The notes: a model not told the origin generated them from the letters alone. DNA of 64,000 nt from Commensalibacter nepenthis (GCF_029953305.1 NZ_JASBAN010000001.1:1524501-1588500); one strand, 5' to 3'; shown: positions 9,425 through 16,625, counted from the stretch's first letter. Numbers and translations: made by a program.

Positions 9425-9476
9425 TTAAGTTTAACTAAATATATAAGTCAAGAAATATTATTAAGTTTAACTAAAT
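9425..9476. promoter_or_regulatory. Operator pair for repressor A upstream of the leftward operon
   Basis: The 16-mer TTAAGTTTAACTAAAT occurs exactly twice, at 9425-9440 and 9461-9476, 36 bp apart. Similar dyads (TTTAG...CTAAA) occur at 9816-9832 and 9849-9863 on the other side of the XRE repressor gene. The sites lie between the repressor's 3' end and the first gene of the leftward operon, the expected place for repressor control of that operon. Confidence 0.6.
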
Positions 9477-9483
9477 TAAAAAA

Positions 9484-9783
9484 TTATTTTAAGATGAGCT
9501 TAATTGAGTCTCTGATATTTTCAGGTGCTTCTCTGTATTTTTTAATAAGTTTGATCTCTTCATCAGATATTTTATCCTTGGATTCTTGACCAAAAGAAAT
9601 TAGGTCAACAACCTTTATGTTAAAGTATTCTGCTAAAGCTATTAGCTTTGGAAATTCAGGGTAATATCTACCATTTTCCCAATGGCTAATGGTTGGAATT
9701 GACGTATCAACTATGGCAGCTATATCCGCTTGCCCTAAGTTTTTACTTTCTCTGAATTTTCTTAAACTTTGTCCTATGTTCAT
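9484..9783 (-). CDS. XRE-family repressor A (lysogeny-type regulator)
   Basis: HTH_3 DNA-binding domain at the N-terminus (GQSLRKFRESKNLGQADIAAIVDTSIPTISHWENGRYYP) followed by a short C-terminal segment (EEIKLIKKYREAPENIRDSIKLIL). This size lacks a LexA-type peptidase domain, so RecA-triggered self-cleavage is not expected; inactivation by an antirepressor is more likely. ATG 9783 fits the HTH boundary best; frames extend to 9813. Operator-like dyads lie on both sides of the gene, suggesting control of the leftward operon and of itself. Confidence 0.78.
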   Translation of the reverse strand: MNIGQSLRKFRESKNLGQADIAAIVDTSIPTISHWENGRYYPEFPKLIALAEYFNIKVVDLISFGQESKDKISDEEIKLIKKYREAPENIRDSIKLILK

Positions 9784-9815
9784 AAGAATAGTTAACATCA
9801 ATATTCCATTCATTG

Positions 9816-9863
9816 ATTTAGTTTAGCTAAATAATTAATTGACAATAAATTTAGTTTAAATTA
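9816..9863. promoter_or_regulatory. Operator pair for repressor A in its own upstream region
   Basis: ATTTAGTTTAGCTAAAT (9816-9832) and ATTTAGTTTAAATTA (9849-9863) are variants of the TTTAG...CTAAA dyad found at 9425 and 9461. They sit directly upstream of the repressor A reading frame, consistent with autoregulation. Confidence 0.5.
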
Positions 9864-9908
9864 ATAATAAATCAACACCTGTTCTTTGACCCGTAAATAA
9901 GATTTAAG

Positions 9909-9943
9909 ACCGTGGCTGTATCGATTCCGTCATGGTCTTCCCG
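9909..9943 (-). terminator. Probable terminator after the MarR-like gene
   Basis: AAGACCGTG and CATGGTCTT form an imperfect 9-bp stem (one G-T pair) just downstream of the leftward MarR-like gene. The run of T after it on the minus strand is weak, so the call is tentative. Confidence 0.35.
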
Positions 9944-9955
9944 CTGGGGATTATA

Positions 9956-10240
9956 TTAAGCCATTAGGTTGTTAATATATTCTTGACCCTGAGGGGTTGG
10001 GGTGACGATAATTTTACGTCTATCTTCACGATCAACTTTTCGTTCGATTAATTGACATTCTTCCAATCGATCAAGCGCTCTGGTAACGGCTGGTTTCGAC
10101 AGATTATATTTTTCGGCATAAACCATAACGCTTTCATGAATACCGTCTACATATATAGATGATAGGATAGCAAGTTGGCGAGGAATGAGTAGGAATGGAT
10201 CCATTGCCGCCTTTTTGATAATTTTAAATTGGTCAATCAT
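9956..10240 (-). CDS. MarR-family winged-helix regulator
   Basis: Short winged-helix protein with the MarR pattern: recognition helix LSKPAVTRALDRLEECQLIERKVDREDRRKIIVTPTPQG, including the DxRxxxxxLT-type wing. ATG 10240 follows an aaggag ribosome site by 7 bases; a GTG at 10243 is also in frame. It lies between the two XRE repressors, and the repressor B operators at 10364 and 10397 lie upstream of it. It may be a third layer of control in the immunity region; ligand and target are unknown. Confidence 0.7.
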   Translation of the reverse strand: MIDQFKIIKKAAMDPFLLIPRQLAILSSIYVDGIHESVMVYAEKYNLSKPAVTRALDRLEECQLIERKVDREDRRKIIVTPTPQGQEYINNLMA

Positions 10241-10325
10241 CACTTTCTCCTTTTAAAAAGGGGCAACGATTCGGATGAACCGTCTTTTTGATGGTGTCGA
10301 TTTGGGCGATAACGATTCTAACACC

Positions 10326-10356
10326 AAAAACCCCATGACCATCGTGGCCATAGGGG
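10326..10356 (-). terminator. Rho-independent terminator downstream of repressor B
   Basis: Read on the minus strand, ACCCC...GGGGT arms enclose a TGGCCA...TGG inner stem and are followed by TTTTTGG. The hairpin sits between repressor B and the MarR-like gene, so the MarR-like gene may need its own promoter or read-through. Confidence 0.5.
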
Positions 10357-10363
10357 TATAATT

Positions 10364-10411
10364 ATACGTTATACGAATAATTGTCAATAATAAAATATAC
10401 GTTTTACGAAT
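10364..10411. promoter_or_regulatory. Operator pair for repressor B
   Basis: ATACGTTATACGAAT (10364-10378) and ATACGTTTTACGAAT (10397-10411), 33 bp apart, match the perfect dyad ATACGTTAAACGTAT at 10807-10821 on the other side of the repressor B gene. Spacing of about three helical turns would allow cooperative binding. Confidence 0.6.
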
Positions 10412-10412
10412 A

Positions 10413-10739
10413 TTATTTTTTATCTGTCAGCTTTTCACCTAACGATATCCATTGGAGTTTTGTTTCGTCGTCCATATTTTGTATTATTTTATTCATTTTA
10501 GATAAAAAATCTATAGTAGAGGCATCTTTAGGAGAAACCATTAGCTTGATTGGTTCAATTCCTAGTGTTTTTGCTATTTTTTCAAATGTTTCATCATCAA
10601 TAGCCATTGTTCCACTCTCCCATCTCATTATTGTTGGTTGAGTGGAGTCCAGTTTTTCGGCAAGCTTTTCTTGAGAAAGTTTAAAGTGCTTTCTCCATTC
10701 TTTGAGGTGTTTGTATTTTTTTGTCGAAATAATGTCCAT
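10413..10739 (-). CDS. XRE-family repressor B
   Basis: 108 residues with an N-terminal HTH (LKEWRKHFKLSQEKLAEKLDSTQPTIMRWESG) and a short C-terminal region without a peptidase domain. It is divergent from a Cro-like gene at 10850, the classic CI/Cro layout. A TATAAT lies upstream on the minus strand. Three copies of the ATACGTTWWACGWAT dyad flank the gene. Together with repressor A this gives the phage two separately coded repressor-operator pairs. Confidence 0.78.
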   Translation of the reverse strand: MDIISTKKYKHLKEWRKHFKLSQEKLAEKLDSTQPTIMRWESGTMAIDDETFEKIAKTLGIEPIKLMVSPKDASTIDFLSKMNKIIQNMDDETKLQWISLGEKLTDKK

Positions 10740-10806
10740 ACTTTATTTTACATTATAGTCTTTATAAATTTTATATCATCAAAAGTATATTGCTTTCTCT
10801 ATAAAT

Positions 10807-10821
10807 ATACGTTAAACGTAT
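10807..10821. promoter_or_regulatory. Perfect-dyad operator between repressor B and the Cro-like gene
   Basis: ATACGTTAAACGTAT is an exact palindrome (ATACGTT/AACGTAT around the central A). It lies 29 bp before the Cro-like start and matches the two sites at 10364 and 10397, so it is likely the switch operator for the rightward early promoter. Confidence 0.6.
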
Positions 10822-10849
10822 AAATATAGTATTAACATGAGATAGAAAT

Positions 10850-11032
10850 ATGCGATTAGCTGATTGGATGGATAAGAACAACTTATCACAAAAGGAAATA
10901 GGGGATTTGATAGATGTAAAACAATCTTCTGTTTCAAGATGGGTAAATGGTGTTATGCGTCCTTCTTTATCTAAAATTAAAGAAATAATTGTCTTAACTA
11001 ATGGTGAAGTTAGTTTTGAAGATTTTTGTTAG
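10850..11032 (+). CDS. Cro-like HTH protein
   Basis: 60 residues forming little more than one HTH (LADWMDKNNLSQKEIGDLIDVKQSSVSRWVNG), similar to the YdaS/Cro group of phage regulators that act on the same operators as the divergent repressor. It is first in the rightward early operon, downstream of the 10807 operator. Likely role: turn off repressor B synthesis on induction. Assigned by size, fold and position. Confidence 0.72.
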   Translation: MRLADWMDKNNLSQKEIGDLIDVKQSSVSRWVNGVMRPSLSKIKEIIVLTNGEVSFEDFC

Positions 11033-11061
11033 TCCGACATATTTAAAGAAAGGGTAGAGGG

Positions 11062-11259
11062 ATGAGTGAAGATTTTTTACAAAGGTTTGGACTTCAAACT
11101 ATTACTGATAAGCATGGAATATTAGTTGGTTTTAAACAAACAGCCGAAAAGAAAGAGGATATAGATCATCTTTTTATACTTGGATATTTGCTGATGTTAA
11201 TTTCGAACAATACTCCAACGGAATATATTAGGGGCTTTTTAGATGGTTATGCAGATTAA
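11062..11259 (+). CDS. Hypothetical early phage protein
   Basis: 65 residues starting at an ATG preceded by the ribosome site aaagggtagagg. The sequence has a hydrophobic central helix (LFILGYLLMLISNN) that is too broken by polar residues to be a firm membrane segment. Second gene of the rightward operon after the Cro-like gene; function unknown. Confidence 0.5.
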   Translation: MSEDFLQRFGLQTITDKHGILVGFKQTAEKKEDIDHLFILGYLLMLISNNTPTEYIRGFLDGYAD

Positions 11260-11500
11260 ATCCATTTAAAAAAATAATTCCTTTACTGTTAATTCTATAG
11301 GTTCTTGTTGTTCTATTTTTACTTATATCAGATGGAATTTCTGCAATGTATCCCTCATCAATTAAAAAAGTTAAATGTGCAAATCGTTTATTATATTTAT
11401 CAGTATTTTCATCATCATATTTTTCCTTCATTACGCCATTTGGAAAAAATCCTTCAAGTTCTTTCAAGAGTTCAATTGCATAATTCGGGTCTGTTTTCAT
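11228..11500 (-). CDS. DUF2513-like phage protein
   Basis: Leftward gene overlapping the 3' end of the preceding rightward gene by about 30 bases. The sequence YAIELLKELEGFF...KYNKRFAHLTFLIDEGYIAEI...TRTYRINSKGIIFLNGF fits the DUF2513 pattern of small phage proteins of unknown function. Start set at ATG 11500 (MKTDPNY); a longer frame to 11536 exists. It is oriented against the early operon, so it may be expressed in the lysogen. Confidence 0.55.
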   Translation of the reverse strand: MKTDPNYAIELLKELEGFFPNGVMKEKYDDENTDKYNKRFAHLTFLIDEGYIAEIPSDISKNRTTRTYRINSKGIIFLNGFNLHNHLKSP

Positions 11501-11552
11501 AACAGTTTCCTCATGATTGTAATTGTGTCGGAACATTTATCATGAGGCAAAT

Positions 11553-11626
11553 GGGAAAGGGAGTCAAATTCCTTTCCCGCCATACTCTGCCCTTTCTTTT
11601 CAATGTGTTGAGGGGAAAGGGGAAAG
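11553..11626 (+). promoter_or_regulatory. Alternating G-rich/C-rich leader with mutually exclusive hairpins
   Basis: GGGAAAGG (11553-11560) pairs perfectly with CCTTTCCC (11571-11578). A further CCCTTTC (about 11591) and GGGGAAAGGGG (about 11611-11621) can pair with each other or with the first two blocks. No convincing gene covers the segment; the pattern could be a regulatory RNA leader for the genes from 11628 on. Confidence 0.3.
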
Positions 11627-11627
11627 T

Positions 11628-11723
11628 ATGAACCAGATGAATCTTTTGGATAGTATCATTGCTTTGATCCATTGGGTTCATGCTTTCCGTCCTCCATATA
11701 AGCAGTCTCTTCATGATTGTTAA
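11628..11723 (+). CDS. Possible small ORF (31 residues)
   Basis: ATG 11628 follows a strong purine run (aggggaaaggggaaag) that could act as ribosome site. The product (MNQMNLLDSIIALIHWVHAF...) has a short hydrophobic helix. No homologue recognised and it may simply be part of a leader region. Confidence 0.25.
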   Translation: MNQMNLLDSIIALIHWVHAFRPPYKQSLHDC

Positions 11724-11745
11724 TATGGAGGTATAAAATTCTGTT

Positions 11746-12093
11746 ATGAGAGAAAAATTTTCTGCGGAGAGAGAACGAATGAATGCAGCTGCGTTTTCAG
11801 ATCAAGCGCAAGCCATGCTTAAAAATATGGCAGAGCTGGAAAAAGATCAGCCTTTGAAAGTTGTGTTCGGATCTTTAGCGCGTAAAACAGGACTAAATGA
11901 AGGTCAAGTCAAGCGTCTTTATTATTCTGAATGGAAAATCATTCCTGTGCATATTTATGCGCAAGTAACAAATGCATATCGCAAGTTTAATGAGTTAGCT
12001 ATTCAAAATATGGAACATAGAGAAATGATCTTGCAACAAAGAATAGAACAAGTCAGTAAGGAAATCGAACATGTCTTTCATCAATTCCCTTAG
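11746..12093 (+). CDS. Conserved hypothetical early phage protein
   Basis: 115 residues, soluble and helical. The middle part GSLARKTGLNEGQVKRLYYSEWKIIP reads like a helix-turn-helix, and the C-terminal half is a coiled-coil (HREMILQQRIEQVSKEIEHVF). A gagg ribosome site lies upstream with rather long spacing. Location upstream of a GapR homologue and a replication gene suggests a DNA-related role. No firm family. Confidence 0.55.
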   Translation: MREKFSAERERMNAAAFSDQAQAMLKNMAELEKDQPLKVVFGSLARKTGLNEGQVKRLYYSEWKIIPVHIYAQVTNAYRKFNELAIQNMEHREMILQQRIEQVSKEIEHVFHQFP

Positions 12094-12232
12094 GCACAAA
12101 TATCATGAATGTATTGGTCATCGATTGTTAAACAAAGCTTTATCATTAAAAAATAAAGCAGAGCAGCATTTGAATATAGCCAAGAAAATCAAAGAACATT
12201 TGAAGAGTAAAAAGGAAATAACCCATGAGTGA
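12071..12232 (+). CDS. Small basic protein (53 residues)
   Basis: ATG 12071 lies inside the end of the previous gene. The frame runs 53 codons to a TGA that overlaps the GapR-like start by 8 bases. The product is Lys/His-rich and helical (NKALSLKNKAEQHLNIAKKIKEHLK). Overlap at both ends and uninterrupted amphipathic helices favour a real, translationally coupled gene, but no homologue is recognised. Confidence 0.45.
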   Translation: MSFINSLRHKYHECIGHRLLNKALSLKNKAEQHLNIAKKIKEHLKSKKEITHE

Positions 12233-12473
12233 ACCAGAAGTAGGCGGCATTGCAGCGGATCGATTACGCAGCCTCATTGAACGGATCGAGCGTATCGAAG
12301 AAGAACGTAAAGGTTTGGCTGATGATATCAAGGATATTTACGCCGAGGCAAAATCAGCGGGTTTTGATGTGCCTGTCATTCGACGTATCATCAGCGCACG
12401 TAAAAAAAAGCCGTCCGAGATAGAAGAACAAGAGAATTTGTTTGATGTATATCGTCAAGCATTGGGGATGTAA
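12225..12473 (+). CDS. GapR-family nucleoid-associated protein (DUF2312)
   Basis: 82-residue protein with the full DUF2312 pattern: IAADRLRSLIERIERIEEERKGLADDIKDIYAEAKSAGFD...IRRIISARKKKPSE. In Caulobacter, GapR tetramers clamp overtwisted AT-rich DNA ahead of replication forks and stimulate topoisomerases. Family members are nearly confined to alphaproteobacteria and their phages, which supports the host assignment. Placed just before the replication gene, it may assist phage replication or compete with the host protein on DNA. Confidence 0.85.
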   Translation: MSEPEVGGIAADRLRSLIERIERIEEERKGLADDIKDIYAEAKSAGFDVPVIRRIISARKKKPSEIEEQENLFDVYRQALGM

Positions 12474-12556
12474 TGAATAGTCAAAACAATCAATTAAATC
12501 ATTGTGAGGATGCAAAGTTTGGCGACGAGGCTCCTCACAATGGCTCACAATTCTAA
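12473..12556 (+). CDS. Possible 27-residue ORF
   Basis: ATG 12473 overlaps the GapR-like stop (taATG) and runs 27 codons (MNSQNNQLNHCEDAKFGDEAPHNGSQF). The composition is polar with no structure visible. The coupled start is the only support. Confidence 0.2.
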   Translation: MNSQNNQLNHCEDAKFGDEAPHNGSQF

Positions 12557-12567
12557 AGGAAAGAGCA

Positions 12568-12945
12568 ATGACAAAAATAGAGAACAACAGGCAAGTTGTA
12601 AAGAAAGAAGTTTTTAAACTCAATATCATTGATATTTTTTATCTCTCACATATAAATTGGGAAGTATCAAGAAAGACGCAAAAAGTTATCGATAAGCTGG
12701 ACTTTTTAATTGGTTTAAAAGAAGTACAATCTAAATTTGCTTTTGCTTTGCCCATTACAAACGGACTTTCACGTTTAGATCAAATTAATTTCCAAGAGTT
12801 ATCTGATTATGAATGTGATCCAGATGAGATTAAGAAAATTGATATAAAAATCATTCGCCAAGCAGCTCAAGAGTTAGAAGAAAAGGGTTATTTGATCCGT
12901 GATACAGATGGCAATCTTGAATTTCATCAAAGTGAGGCTGTGTAA
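12568..12945 (+). CDS. Hypothetical early phage protein
   Basis: 125 residues, start preceded by the ribosome site aaaggaaagag. The C-terminal half (ELSDYECDPDEIKKIDIKIIRQAAQELEEKGYLIRDTDGNLEF) looks like a winged-helix end. The last base of its stop overlaps the start of the replication gene, so the two are coupled. It may be a replication accessory factor; function not established. Confidence 0.55.
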   Translation: MTKIENNRQVVKKEVFKLNIIDIFYLSHINWEVSRKTQKVIDKLDFLIGLKEVQSKFAFALPITNGLSRLDQINFQELSDYECDPDEIKKIDIKIIRQAAQELEEKGYLIRDTDGNLEFHQSEAV

Positions 12946-13757
12946 TGGCTCGTATTCCTTCAAATCAATATTATATCCAACTTGACTATAGGGCTGTCCT
13001 TTGTGATGGAACGTTAAACAGCATTGATGATGCAGCTCAAAATATTTGGACAACAATGTTTTACAAATCCCTATCTTATGAAGAGATGGGGCATTTTAAA
13101 GTCAATGGTAAACCATTATCAATTAGTGATCTTGCTAAGGTCTTAGGTAAAGATTTAAAGAAACTTAAAAGAGTTTTACCGATTTTAGTAGAAGTTGGTT
13201 TATGTGAGCAATTGGAAGATGGCACAATTATCATTCCCAGCTCTAAATTTGACCAATTTGCCTGCAATTTGCATTCAAAATGCGCGCAAAGTGACGGCAA
13301 AACGACGGCAAAACCGCGGCAAAATGCCGAGCAGAATGGCAGTTTAAAGCCAAAAACAACACCCCCTATAAAAGAAAAGAATATAAATAGAAAAGATATA
13401 TCTAATAAATTAGATATACCCCCTAAAGATATAAATACCCCCCAAGCTAAATCAAAACATGGTTCAAGGCTTCCTGACGATTGGTTGCCGGATGAGGAGG
13501 ATCGAGAATACGCCCGTAACCGTGGACTTGATGTTATTCGAACGATTGAGGATTTTTGTGGATATTGGCACGCCAAGGCTGGAAAAGATGCAATCAAAAT
13601 GGATTGGTCTTTGACGTGGAAAACCTGGTGTCGAAAAGCAAGAGATTGGGGAAATGTCCATCATTTTCCTAAGCAAAACCAACAACACCCTGCCAAAAAA
13701 CCACATAATCTTGATTGGATGATCGAAGAAGATAACCAACTTTGGGGGAACGTATAA
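12945..13757 (+). CDS. Phage replication initiator/organiser protein
   Basis: 270 residues. The N-terminal part (DDAAQNIWTTMFYKSLSYEEMGHFKVNGKPLSISDLAKVLGKDLKKLKRVLPILVEVGLCE) is a winged-helix like those of phage replisome organisers. A low-complexity polar linker (residues about 115-170) follows. The C-terminal part LPDDWLPDEEDREYARNRGLD...YWHAKAGKDAIKMDWSLTWKTWCRKA is the DnaT/helicase-loader-like module seen at the end of many phage replication proteins. It probably loads the host helicase at the phage origin. No origin iterons were seen. Confidence 0.65.
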   Translation: MARIPSNQYYIQLDYRAVLCDGTLNSIDDAAQNIWTTMFYKSLSYEEMGHFKVNGKPLSISDLAKVLGKDLKKLKRVLPILVEVGLCEQLEDGTIIIPSSKFDQFACNLHSKCAQSDGKTTAKPRQNAEQNGSLKPKTTPPIKEKNINRKDISNKLDIPPKDINTPQAKSKHGSRLPDDWLPDEEDREYARNRGLDVIRTIEDFCGYWHAKAGKDAIKMDWSLTWKTWCRKARDWGNVHHFPKQNQQHPAKKPHNLDWMIEEDNQLWGNV

Positions 13758-14635
13758 TGAACGAAATTATTGAAAAATCTTCCGTATCCTTGCCTGTTTG
13801 GTTGAATATTTCTGCACCGTCCTGGACAAAGCAATTTAAAGATCAAAAAAGCTACAATTGCTATTCTTGTGAGGGAATGACTGATTTAAAAATTGCGAGA
13901 ACTTTTGGTAAAACAAAAATTAGTGAAGAACGCCATAACGAGGCTAAAGCAGCATTAGATCATTTCCTAAAATTATCTTCTGTTCCTGTTTCAATGGCAG
14001 TTTTTAGAGAAGTTTTTAAATTAGTTAATGGGAGTGTTTCGAATTCTCTATCTCAAGAAATTTTTAATTTCAAAGTGAAAGCCCTTTATAGCATTTTTGC
14101 TGATTATCCTGCTTGTATTTTCACACAAGAAACAACTCGTAAAATTGCAAATTTAAACAAATTTTTTCCATCAGGTAACGAGATTGAAACAGTTTTAGAC
14201 CAAGCCAAACAAGACCTAGATAATGAAATTGAAAACTTAAAAGCTATTGTTGGGTATGGTTTTGAAACCAAAGAAGATCAACGCCGTGAACAACGAGAAT
14301 TGCAAGAAAAACGCCGTCAATATTTGCAAGATAAGGCAAACCAAGAGCGACAGCATCGTATCAATTACCTGAACGCTATTACACAACCTTTGGATGAATT
14401 AAACAAAGCCATCAAAGAAGCTGTTGAGAGCTATGTTCCACAAAATGCAGCTAATATGAATAGTCAAGCCCTGATTCAACTATTCACAGAGCAAATGAAC
14501 CAGATTGACGACCAACAAATTAAATTAATTCTTCAAGATAAAATCAATACCATTCGTTCAGCTGCAAGACAGATAGAGGAATTGCGTAAGCTGGGTGTTG
14601 TTGTGAAACCAATAAAGCGAGGAGCTTTCGCATGA
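13757..14635 (+). CDS. Hypothetical phage protein with charged coiled-coil
   Basis: 293 residues. ATG 13757 overlaps the stop of the replication gene (taATGA). The N-terminal third contains a Cys pair (NCYSCEGMTD). The centre (residues about 175-205) is a dense charged helix (EDQRREQRELQEKRRQYLQDK), and the C-terminal third is also helical. The position between replication, KilA-N and SSB genes suggests a DNA replication or recombination accessory role. Its stop overlaps the next start. Confidence 0.5.
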   Translation: MNEIIEKSSVSLPVWLNISAPSWTKQFKDQKSYNCYSCEGMTDLKIARTFGKTKISEERHNEAKAALDHFLKLSSVPVSMAVFREVFKLVNGSVSNSLSQEIFNFKVKALYSIFADYPACIFTQETTRKIANLNKFFPSGNEIETVLDQAKQDLDNEIENLKAIVGYGFETKEDQRREQRELQEKRRQYLQDKANQERQHRINYLNAITQPLDELNKAIKEAVESYVPQNAANMNSQALIQLFTEQMNQIDDQQIKLILQDKINTIRSAARQIEELRKLGVVVKPIKRGAFA

Positions 14636-15336
14636 CCCAACAATTAATCGTTGCACAAACATTCATTCGTCAAGATAATCAAGGTCGTTATTGTTTAAAT
14701 GATTGTCATCGTGCATCTGGAAGTGATTTGAATAAAAGACCTCAGATGTGGTTAAGGAACGATCAAACTAAGGAATTAGTTGAGGAATTGACCGATGCGC
14801 AAATTTGCGCATCGCCTATATCCATTGTAAAAGGTGGCCTTGAACAAGGCACTTATGTTGTTAAAGAACTTGTTTACGCCTATGCAATGTGGATCAGTCC
14901 ATCTTTTAATTTACAAGTTATTCGTGCTTATGATGATCTTGTTTCACAACCACGATTTCAAATCCCCCAAACCTTATCAGATGCCCTGCGTTTAGCAGCA
15001 GATCAAGCAGAGGAAATCAGTATTTTAAAGCCAAAGGCTGATGGGCTAGATTTACTTACTGATGCTAATGGATCTATGTGTTTTACAGATGCTGCTAAAA
15101 GTTTAAAGGTGAAACGATCTGAACTCATAGAGTATCTCAACAATAACAAATGGATATATAAGCGTAAAGCAAAAGATAATTGGATTGCCTATCAAGATAA
15201 AATTGAACAAGGTTTGATGTGGCACCAAATAACAGAAGATACACGTTCAGGTAAACTAAAAATTTATACACAAGCTTTAATCACTCCTAAAGGTCTGGCA
15301 AAATTGGCAACCATTTTTGTAAGAGAGATTGCATAA
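14632..15336 (+). CDS. KilA-N / KilAC antirepressor-type protein
   Basis: N-terminal KilA-N DNA-binding domain ([34 protein letters not shown]...[37 protein letters not shown]) joined to a KilAC/ANT C-terminal domain ([29 protein letters not shown]...[12 protein letters not shown]...[13 protein letters not shown]). Such proteins inactivate repressors or control phage genes. The C-terminal domain is a paralogue of that in the BRO gene at 30298. The coding sequence contains a perfect 22-bp palindrome at 14793-14814, in the variable loop of the KilA-N domain. It follows the previous gene with a 4-base overlap and precedes ssb with 1 base shared. Confidence 0.85.
   Translation: MTQQLIVAQTFIRQDNQGRYCLNDCHRASGSDLNKRPQMWLRNDQTKELVEELTDAQICASPISIVKGGLEQGTYVVKELVYAYAMWISPSFNLQVIRAYDDLVSQPRFQIPQTLSDALRLAADQAEEISILKPKADGLDLLTDANGSMCFTDAAKSLKVKRSELIEYLNNNKWIYKRKAKDNWIAYQDKIEQGLMWHQITEDTRSGKLKIYTQALITPKGLAKLATIFVREIA
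14793..14814. repeat. Perfect 22-bp palindrome inside the KilA-N gene
   Basis: Half-arm CGATGCGCAAA followed directly by its reverse complement. It encodes the variable loop T-D-A-Q-I-C-A-S of the KilA-N domain. Unusually GC-rich for this region. See the matching elements at 52326-52353 and 30481-30503. Confidence 0.85.
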
Positions 15337-15740
15337 TGGCAGGCAGTGTAAACAAAGTCATCATTATCGGGCATCTTGGACAAAATCCAGAGGTTAGAAC
15401 AACGCAGGCTGGGACTAAGGTTGTTAATCTCACATTGGCAACCAGCGAAAGTTGGAACGACAAGCAAACGGGTGAACGTAAAGAGGCTACTGAATGGCAT
15501 CGAGTGGTCGTCTTCAAAGAACATCTGGCAAACTTCGCGGAAAAATACCTTACAAAAGGTCGCAAGGTTTACGTTGAGGGGCAATTAAAAACCCGTAAAT
15601 GGACAGACCAACAAGGCGTAGAACGTTATACCACAGAGGTTGTTATCAGTCCTTATCGCGGGGATTTAGTGCCAATGGATAACAAAGATCAGGCACAAGC
15701 AGGATCAAATAATAATCTCGATGATGAAATACCGTTCTAG
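15336..15740 (+). CDS. ssb: Single-stranded DNA-binding protein
   Basis: OB-fold SSB with the standard start [37 protein letters not shown], the EWHRVVVF strand and [21 protein letters not shown] short linker leads to the acidic tip LDDEIPF that recruits partner proteins. The 134-residue length is typical of phage-coded SSBs. It probably protects single strands in replication and works with the Sak4-like/RecE-like module encoded at 6971-8902. Confidence 0.95.
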   Translation: MAGSVNKVIIIGHLGQNPEVRTTQAGTKVVNLTLATSESWNDKQTGERKEATEWHRVVVFKEHLANFAEKYLTKGRKVYVEGQLKTRKWTDQQGVERYTTEVVISPYRGDLVPMDNKDQAQAGSNNNLDDEIPF

Positions 15741-15750
15741 GGGATAATGA

Positions 15751-16269
15751 ATGGCAAGAGTTAAAAGAAAATCACAAGCTCGTTATCCTCAAATTGTTAA
15801 AGAACATGGCTTGCAAGAGCCATGGAACTCTGGACGGCTGGAAGTCGTTCAAGAGCAAGACGAGGAAAATCCTAAGAAAACGGTTGAGCGGTTAAGGGTG
15901 AAAGCTGTTTATGATGAAATGTTATCCAGAGGAACTATTACTAAAGAGCAAAGAGACTGTGCAGAGAAATACGCCATTCTATTTGAAAAGGCAGAGGGTG
16001 CAGCCCAAGGTTTATATGCTCGGGTTAGTTTGTTACATTCAAATCATAATCGTTGGGAACCAAAGTATTCTCAATTAGAAGCAATTGAAATGATAAGGAA
16101 TATCGAGGCAGAAGTTGGGAAGTATCACACAATAATTTTAAGAATGATAATTATATTTAATATGAATGCCTCAAAGATTGCCCCAGTAATTGGCAGGAAT
16201 AATGATTTTGTGATGGGGCAAATTATGTCTACATTTATTCGATTAGAAGAGGCAATAGAAAATATTTAA
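15751..16269 (+). CDS. Hypothetical phage protein, possible late-gene regulator
   Basis: 172 residues. The last part (MNASKIAPVIGRNNDFVMGQIMSTFIRLEEAIENI) looks like a helix-turn-helix of the RinA/ArpU type, and the gene sits between replication and packaging genes where phage late regulators are usual. The N-terminus is basic (MARVKRKSQARYPQIVKEHG). No decisive motif, so the regulator role is inference from position. Confidence 0.5.
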   Translation: MARVKRKSQARYPQIVKEHGLQEPWNSGRLEVVQEQDEENPKKTVERLRVKAVYDEMLSRGTITKEQRDCAEKYAILFEKAEGAAQGLYARVSLLHSNHNRWEPKYSQLEAIEMIRNIEAEVGKYHTIILRMIIIFNMNASKIAPVIGRNNDFVMGQIMSTFIRLEEAIENI

Positions 16270-16449
16270 AATATACTATTGTACGATTCAGAAAATAGTG
16301 TTAACGTAGTGTCATCATCAAAGAATTGCGTCGTGATTATGACAGTCACTTGATGCTTGTGGAAATATATCAACGTCCAAGTAAATACTAGGGGCGTTTT
16401 TTGTTGTGATGTAAAGTTAACAGTGAAATAAGAGCAATCCTTTTTAAAA

Positions 16450-16608
16450 ATTGGTGATGTCGTCAAGCATAAAAAGAAAAAACCATATCCTACGATGAGA
16501 ATTATAGAGATTGTACCTCCTGGATACTGTTTGTGTGAATGGTACAGCAAGCATTGGAAGAAATGGGAAAGAACTCTTTTTAAACCCGCCGAATTAGTTA
16601 AGAAATAA
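16450..16608 (+). pseudogene. YodC-like (DUF2158) gene lacking a normal start
   Basis: The frame reads IGDVVKHKKKKPYPTMRIIEI...CLCEWY...ERTLFKPAELVKK, a clear match to the DUF2158/YodC pattern (GDVV.LKSGG..M.V......C.W........F....L). No ATG, GTG or TTG opens the domain. Upstream, GTG AAA at 16423 is followed at once by an in-frame TAA (16429-16431), then GAG CAA TCC TTT TTA AAA ATT GGT. Either a nonsense mutation has killed the gene or translation begins at a rare codon such as ATT 16450. The stop is at 16606-16608, just before terS. Confidence 0.55.
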
Positions 16609-16625
16609 TTTAAGTAAGTATAGAA

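Noticed and set aside
11511-11723. Overlapping ORFs on both strands around 11511-11723
   Set aside because: Both cross the structured leader and have biased composition; only the 31-codon tail from 11628 has a ribosome site and is kept at low confidence.
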